Origin: Sphaerolaimus hirsutus
Lineage: Eukaryota > Nematoda > Chromadorea > Monhysterida > Sphaerolaimidae
Assembly: GCA_964036195.1 (NCBI GenBank)
Contig: OZ038457.1
Coordinates: 20,177,147-20,241,146 of the forward strand
Direction of reading: 5' to 3'
DNA length: 64,000 nucleotides
The notes below the pieces were generated by a model, which saw only the letters and a program-made list of their open reading frames with translations, did not search any database and was not told the DNA's origin. The translations under genes were made by a program, and so were the position numbers. Below, piece by piece: positions 58,701 to 64,000 of the stretch (its first letter is position 1; the number at the start of each line of letters is the position of its first letter).

Positions 58701-61700
58701 GCTTTGCGACGTTCCCTCGACAGTGCTCACAGTGAACTTGATGCTCTGTTGGTTTGGTATTTTGAACATGTTTACTTATCTGAGTTGCAGGGGTCTCCAA
58801 TAGGGGGGGGGGGTTGGGGCGTTACCCCCACCCCGCACCGCCCAGCTATCTACCTATCTATCTTGGATCTATCAGCTATCTATCTATCCCGGAGGCAAAA
58901 TTTGCGCTACTACCCAATACCCCCCCCCCCAAATCGCTCAGCTATCTACCTATGTAGGGCGTTTTTTGAGAAACTACCCCAATTTTCACTCAAAATCGCT
59001 ATTTTTCATACCAATTTTATAGATTTTCATCTCTTAAATCACTAGTCCTAGTTCCTATTTACCTATTTTCAGCTATTTTTGGTACTGTATGCTCTTGTTA
59101 GGGTTGGCCGATGTTTTTAAAAAACGTTTTTTAGTAAAAAAACGTTGTTTTTTAAAAAAAAAACATACATCCGAAATGTTTTGTTTTTTTAAAACATCGA
59201 CCGAAATTTTTAGTACTAAGCACTAGGTATTTTGCAAAATTTTTGCGCGCAAGCGCACAATTTCACACACAAATTGACATTGGTGGCTGTTTTAATTGGT
59301 TTTGTGGCATTTTTAGTATCAAAGTATACATTTCTATGTGCTACCATGGGTTAATAAGCTGTCATATGTTGCTGTAGTATATAATATTGAGGTAATGTGC
59401 TTCCATGTACCTCCACAGTGTGTAACTTCACTCCCAAAGTAACAACCTCGTTTTATAACCTTGTTTGATCACTATTCCGTGCCAAACTTTACCTGAAGTC
59501 ACGAACATTCTACTATAAGGCGATATACGAACGATATGTTGATGAAAAATGGATATTTTTGACACAAATCACCACTTATAATGCTATCCCATGGCTCCAA
59601 AGACATTATATGGTCATATATAACATCAGTTGCCACTGTCTGATATACCTATATATGTCGACACAAGGTCATATCTGGGAGCTTTTACAAAAAAACAACG
59701 TTTTTTATTTAAAAAAAACATCGAGTTAAAAAAAACGTTTTTTTTCCAACCCTAGCTTTTGTATACCCATTTTGAGCAATTTTACACCTATGTTTAGCGA
59801 TTTTTCCCTTCTACAAACTGAAAAAGCGTACATAACCCCCCGTGTCCTGAAAAAAATTTGATCGATTTTGCCCCTATTTTTATCCAAAATAACCAATTTT
59901 TAACCCAATTTTTACCTTCAAAAGCACTAATTGTTGTACATTTTGCCTAAGTATTTTCAACCACTTCAATCAAAATACACATGAAATCCATCCCAGACGC
60001 CACCTGTCCAACCTATCGGACTTCGCCGACCGGGTGCAGTTCATTCTGTCGCGCGAGGCGCACAGGGCCGACTTGCAGCGCGACAACGCCACGCTCCGGT
60101 CCGAACTCGACTCGGTGAGGAGCGAGGTGGAACAGTTGAGGGGGGAGAAGGACGAGTTGGAGAGTGATGTGGACGCTTATAGGCAGAGTATTAAGACTAA
60201 GGAGCAGATTATTGTGCATTTGACTGAGCCGAGAAGGGGTAAAGGTTGGGCTTTGGGGGATTTAGTATGCTTTGGAATAGTGAGAGCGTTATAAACGCTC
60301 AATTTCAATTTGAAGTTTATATAGCAGTGCCTGAATTTTGGGCATGTAAAGAGGGGTGCTCAATAACATGACTTGACTTGACACCCATTGTATTTATGTA
60401 ACCGCAAGCTGCAAAAAGTGCAAATTTCCAAGTCATCAGACCATCGCAACACAAAAGCGTCGCCCTACACTGCATGTATTCGGTTTTTCGCGAATGTAAA
60501 AATCATCAATATCACATCAAACACACGTCAAAAATCATATTTATAAATAAGTATTTCACCCGCAGACGCATGTAGCGGCGCATTCGAGTTTGGGCAGGCT
60601 GCCGATCAAGACACGCTCCCAATTCAGCCCCGCCCCCTTTCTGAAGGCACAGGGGCGCTACATGCGGCTGAATTGCATGTGGACGATTACAATACAAAGT
60701 TGGAGAGAATGAAGGATTTGGTGGATGGATTCGAGGCGCAGAATAAGTTTTTGAATGAGGAAGTTGTCGGTTGGTTTTTTGTTTGTTTATTTTTTGTATT
60801 TTTTGATGTTTAGATGGGTGATTTATTTTTGTGCAGATTTGCAATCGACGATATGTGAACTGCAAAAGAAGAATCGAGAGGTGACCGGTCAGGCTGACAA
60901 TTTTGAGGAAATGTATTATCAGATGAAGAGCAAATACTTGTTGTTGTTGGTACATTTGCAGTGTCAGCATGACATCAACTCGAAATCGAAAGGTCTGTAG
61001 TTTTTGTTTTCTTACGTTAAGTGGCCTCTAACAGTACCTAATTATTTTTACAGGCTTCAAAAAGGAAGATATAGAGAAAATGATAGCCGACGTGCATGAA
61101 GTCGAATTATCTGATTCAGCCATCAGCGATGGTGAATTAATTCTCCAATTTATTCTTATTTCAGTTCATTTTTTTCATGAAACTGGTGTCAATTTCGCGT
61201 CTTGTCAAGTGACAATAGAGTACCCTTTCCAAATGTGATTTAAAGACAGCTGAGAAACTATTGCCAACCTCACTATAGTCTTAGTTAACTTGTCATCGTT
61301 TTTGTCCTTTGACAAAGTACGGAACGGTACCTGGACCATGTAAATTCCCTGTTAAATGTCATGCAATGTGTTAAAAATCAAGTAAAATGCACTATAAACT
61401 GTCAAGTTGTTCATTTTACATTTATAATGACATTTTACATGACATTTGACACCTTGCACGGCATTTTACATTTGACATGACATTTGACACCTTGCACGGC
61501 ATTTGACATTTTACAGGGTCTGTGATTGGCACCTGGTTACAGGTTCTGCCAAAAAATCCGAGCGTAGCTAGGTTCATGAAAACAAGTTCATCCATCATCA
61601 ATCGAGATATTATTCTTGTTTGCAGATACAAGTGAACGCAGTGAGGAGCGAGCTGATTCGCTGGGATTTCTGCCAGCAAAACGGCCAATCGACGGCCACG

Positions 61701-64000
61701 GTTCAACGTTGCCGAATGACGTTTGTTCAATTTGTGATGTTTTAGATGCTTTGCAGAAAATAACGCGCCCGATAATTCTGATACTTTTCATCCAAACAGA
61801 CATTTTCATCTACCGTTATATAGGGTTCAAACGATATATCGTATCGAATATCGGATATCGACCATTTTTTCATATCGAATATCGAATATCGATATCGAAA
61901 ATTTTGAAAAAATATCGAATATCGAATATCGATATCGAAAATTTTGAAAAAATATCGAATATCGATATCGAATATCGACCATTTTTTCGATATATCGAAC
62001 CTGTATTGTGTCCCCAAATTTACTTTTCATTTTCATTTTGAGATGTTTATGGTTGATCTGATGTGCTTATAGTATTGTATTTGATGAGTAAAAGTACAGT
62101 ATTTATAATGTCATTGTTGTTGGAGTGCTAAATCTGAAGCCATAAAACGCTGATATACTTTTTTTTGCAACATGTCCTTAAGCAATTAGGTTAGGATGAA
62201 CTGTAATATCTACCAATTGTTATTTGTCTAATACACTTTGATTCATCATGTTTTTCTTCTATTTTCTATCATTGAGTGATGTAAAGCTTGTTAAAATCAC
62301 TCGCACCATTCAAATTTCAGTAAAGAGATGATTAAACATGTGTGCAACCCAGGGGTCTCGAATGGGGGGGGGTGTTGGGGGGGGGGGGGTTACCCCCCCC
62401 CCCAAACCGCCCAGCTATCTATCTATCCCGGAGGCCGCTCAGCTATCTATCTATCCTATAAAGCCCGAAAAAGCCTATATAGCGAACCACCACAACCCCC
62501 CCCCAAACCCCCCCCCAGAAAATTTTTCAGCTATCTATCCCTCCGGAGGAGCGATTTGCTATCTATCCAACCACTCGGAGGGTCAAAATTCAAGATACCC
62601 CTGGTGCAACCACATGAAAATACAATATGCCACTTGAAATATGCCTTGCTATACCAAGAGCATATCACAATATCGAATATCGAAAATATCGAAATATCGA
62701 ATATCGACCATTTTTCAATATCGAATATCGAATATCGATATCGAGGTTCCATATCGTATCGATATCGAATATCGAGTTTCAGAAAAAAATATCAAATATC
62801 GAATATCGATATCGAAAATTTTGAAAAAATATTGAATATCGAATATCGATATCGAAAAGTCATATCGTTTGAACCCTACCGTTATACAAATATAAAAATT
62901 TCTCTACAGTCTGTGAGATCAGAATGGCTCTACACAGTATTTACACGCTCTAGATTTCAACCAAATTTGTGGACACCTATAAATCAGATTTATCTGAGTT
63001 TACCGTCATAGTGTCCGTCAACTATAGTTGATGGGAATTGAAAATAACATATTCCAGTAAACTCAAATGCGTTTAAACCTGATTTGAGTTTTCAAAGTTT
63101 CTGTGTGTAGGCGCATTGTCTTATCGGACACCCAAAACCACAGGCTACACTTAACGAGGGGGCCCAGTCCAGCAGCGGAGGAGTTCACGATTCTCTAGTC
63201 GACGCGGCCATAAATTTGTCGCGGCGCGCCGCAAAAATGGCCACCGACAGGCGCCAGGAAAACACTGAGCAATATGTGGACTGGCTGCAAAAGTGGGACA
63301 GTTTTTTGGCTACCAACACTGTGGACACCAATGCGGTCATGCCCAATGATAATAGGCTCAAAGCGTTGCTTAGATCTGGTGTGCCGCATGCGTACCGATC
63401 CAGAGTGTGGAAGTGGTTAGTGCATAGGGTTGGAACTTGGAAGCGTGTCATTTTTCAGTTAAAATGTGATATTTACGTTTGGTGGAAGCTTTTACATGCA
63501 TTTCATCGTTTCGTTACGTTGAACGAATGAAAGTTTCGTTAACACGGGCTGAATTTCTGGTAGAAAATTTATATTAAAAATCAGAAGAAACAAACATCCG
63601 TATCAATATTCTGGCAAAATATTAAAAAAATGCATTTGATTGCAGTAATGTTATGAGGCATGAAAATTTTTTAGATTCTTTAACGTACTCAGTTGAAAGA
63701 ATAAATTTTTAAGAATCCATGTGAGTGCCCCCGTTTTGTCGTTCTTATATTTTTATGTTTTTAAATAAACCCATTTTCAGCCTGGTCAATTCAGTCGTGC
63801 GCGAGATCAAAGATGAACTAGGCTCTTCATACTACAAGTCACTATGCAAGAAAGCCGCATCTGCACTCACCGACGCGAGTGTCGTTCAATGCGACGTCTC
63901 ATTGAAGCAGATCGATTTGGATCTGCCGAGAACATTGCCGGGAAATGTGCACTTTGATAAAAGCGACGGGCAAAAGTTCAAAGCTCTGCGGCGTGTACTT
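55762..64000 (+). CDS. TBC1D2: TBC1D2/Armus-like Rab GTPase-activating protein, right copy (cut by window end)
   Basis: Exons: 55762-55794, 55864-55985, 56017-56115, 56613-56784, 58016-58172, 58257-58372, 58620-58747, 59997-60238, 60566-60769, 60837-60992, 61054-61131, 61626-61720, 63144-63415 and 63781 to the window end (220 of 262 bases of exon 14). The first thirteen have exactly the lengths of their left-arm counterparts and all stay open. The PH domain, the coiled coil and the first half of the TBC domain are present, including the IDLDLPR arginine finger; the YCQ finger falls just beyond the window. Small protein differences from the left copy (for example GVHDS for GAHDS) sit in linkers. 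Intron 1 differs between copies by several indels, supporting it as an intron even though the frame happens to stay open. Confidence 0.92.
56943..57846. mobile_element. GGCGCC-repeat MITE with a long insertion, TBC intron 4
   Basis: It begins TAGTGATGGAATGGCGCCAT and ends near CAGCGCCATTCCCCTACTA, with GGCGCC mosaics at both ends and about 500 bp of unrelated AT-rich sequence between. It is absent from the left intron 4. It is followed directly by another dispersed repeat (about 57847-57946) that ends in AAAAATCCTGGCTACGTCCC. Confidence 0.65.
59099..59754. mobile_element. hAT-type MITE with AAACGTTTT repeats, TBC intron 7 (right arm only)
   Basis: The ends are TAGGGTTGGCCGATG ... CCAACCCTA with flanks GCTCTTGT and GCTTTTGT (one mismatch in an 8-bp duplication). 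It is homologous along its length to 27920-28661, but that copy lies in a different intron. It is nested in a CTATCTATC-type element. Confidence 0.9.
61322..61541. mobile_element. Introner-family hairpin in TBC intron 11, reverse orientation (right arm only)
   Basis: ACCATGTAAATTCCCTG at the left and ACAGGGTCTGTGATTGGCAC at the right are introner termini, with the GTGCC end on the right, so relative to the gene it is reversed. The left copy's intron 11 lacks it. In this orientation the element offers no GT at its 5' end, and it sits inside an existing intron. Confidence 0.75.
61821..62878. mobile_element. hAT-type MITE with ATCGAATATCG repeats, TBC intron 12 (right arm only)
   Basis: The ends are TAGGGTTCAAACGATATATC ... 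GATAT/CGTTTGAACCCTA-like termini with the perfect 8-bp duplication CCGTTATA (61813-61820 and 62879-62886). It is the same family as 34552-35300. A smaller hAT element (62350-62603) is nested in it. Confidence 0.92.
62350..62603. mobile_element. Short CTATCTATC-type hAT element nested in another MITE
   Basis: The ends are CAGGGGTCTCGAATG ... CAAGATACCCCTG, with the perfect 8-bp duplication GTGCAACC (62342-62349 and 62604-62611). The uninterrupted target is visible in the related element near 34780-34800 (GTGGTTGCACGCATGG), confirming the insertion. CAGGGGT ends plus an 8-bp duplication are classic for hAT. Confidence 0.93.

Noticed and set aside
61821..62878. Regularly spaced short repeats that could suggest a CRISPR array
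   Set aside because: The repeats are simple-sequence arrays bounded by transposon ends in animal intron DNA; there are no unique spacers of constant length.
1..64000. tRNA, rRNA or other structured RNA genes
   Set aside because: I looked for tRNA-like A/B boxes and long conserved RNA stretches by eye and found none that I could support.

Overview
The window is animal nuclear DNA. Genes are split by short-to-medium GT-AG introns with T-rich TTTTCAG-type acceptors, there is no bacterial-style gene packing, and the DNA between exons is crowded with non-autonomous DNA transposons. I recognise two conserved animal genes: a P5A-type ATPase (ATP13A1/Spf1 family) and a PH/coiled-coil/TBC Rab-GAP (TBC1D2/Armus family). 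A third multi-exon gene I could not name. The species cannot be fixed from this sequence; an invertebrate is likely.

Layout. 1-12752 is a higher-order satellite built on a ~160 bp unit, with one hAT-type MITE inserted. 12793-20395 carries plus-strand exons of the unnamed gene, interrupted by a 200-N gap (17070-17269). 21593-30895 is the TBC1D2-like gene on the minus strand, 17 exons. 31527-41851 is the ATP13A1-like gene on the plus strand, exons 1-23, starting 631 bp from the TBC gene, head to head. A second 200-N gap lies at 42559-42758. To its right the same two genes follow in mirror order: ATP13A1-like on minus (42759-55131, exons 25 to 1) and TBC1D2-like on plus (55762 to the window end, cut inside exon 14). 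Every exon complete in both arms has exactly the same length in the two copies and stays open, while introns differ by many transposon insertions. The simplest reading is two haplotypes of one locus scaffolded head to head across an arbitrary-size gap. A true large inverted duplication is the alternative.

The most interesting system is a family of ~180-195 bp hairpin transposons that act as introns (introners). Two copies in the unnamed gene are exactly GT-AG introns. One copy in ATP13A1 exon 1/2, in both arms, must be removed precisely to keep frame, yet it ends in CTG instead of CAG. Flanking 3-bp CWG duplications explain both cases: insertion into CAG yields a canonical AG acceptor, insertion into CTG does not. 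A second theme is a set of hAT-type MITEs that share TAGGGT ends and 8-bp target duplications but carry entirely different short tandem repeats inside.
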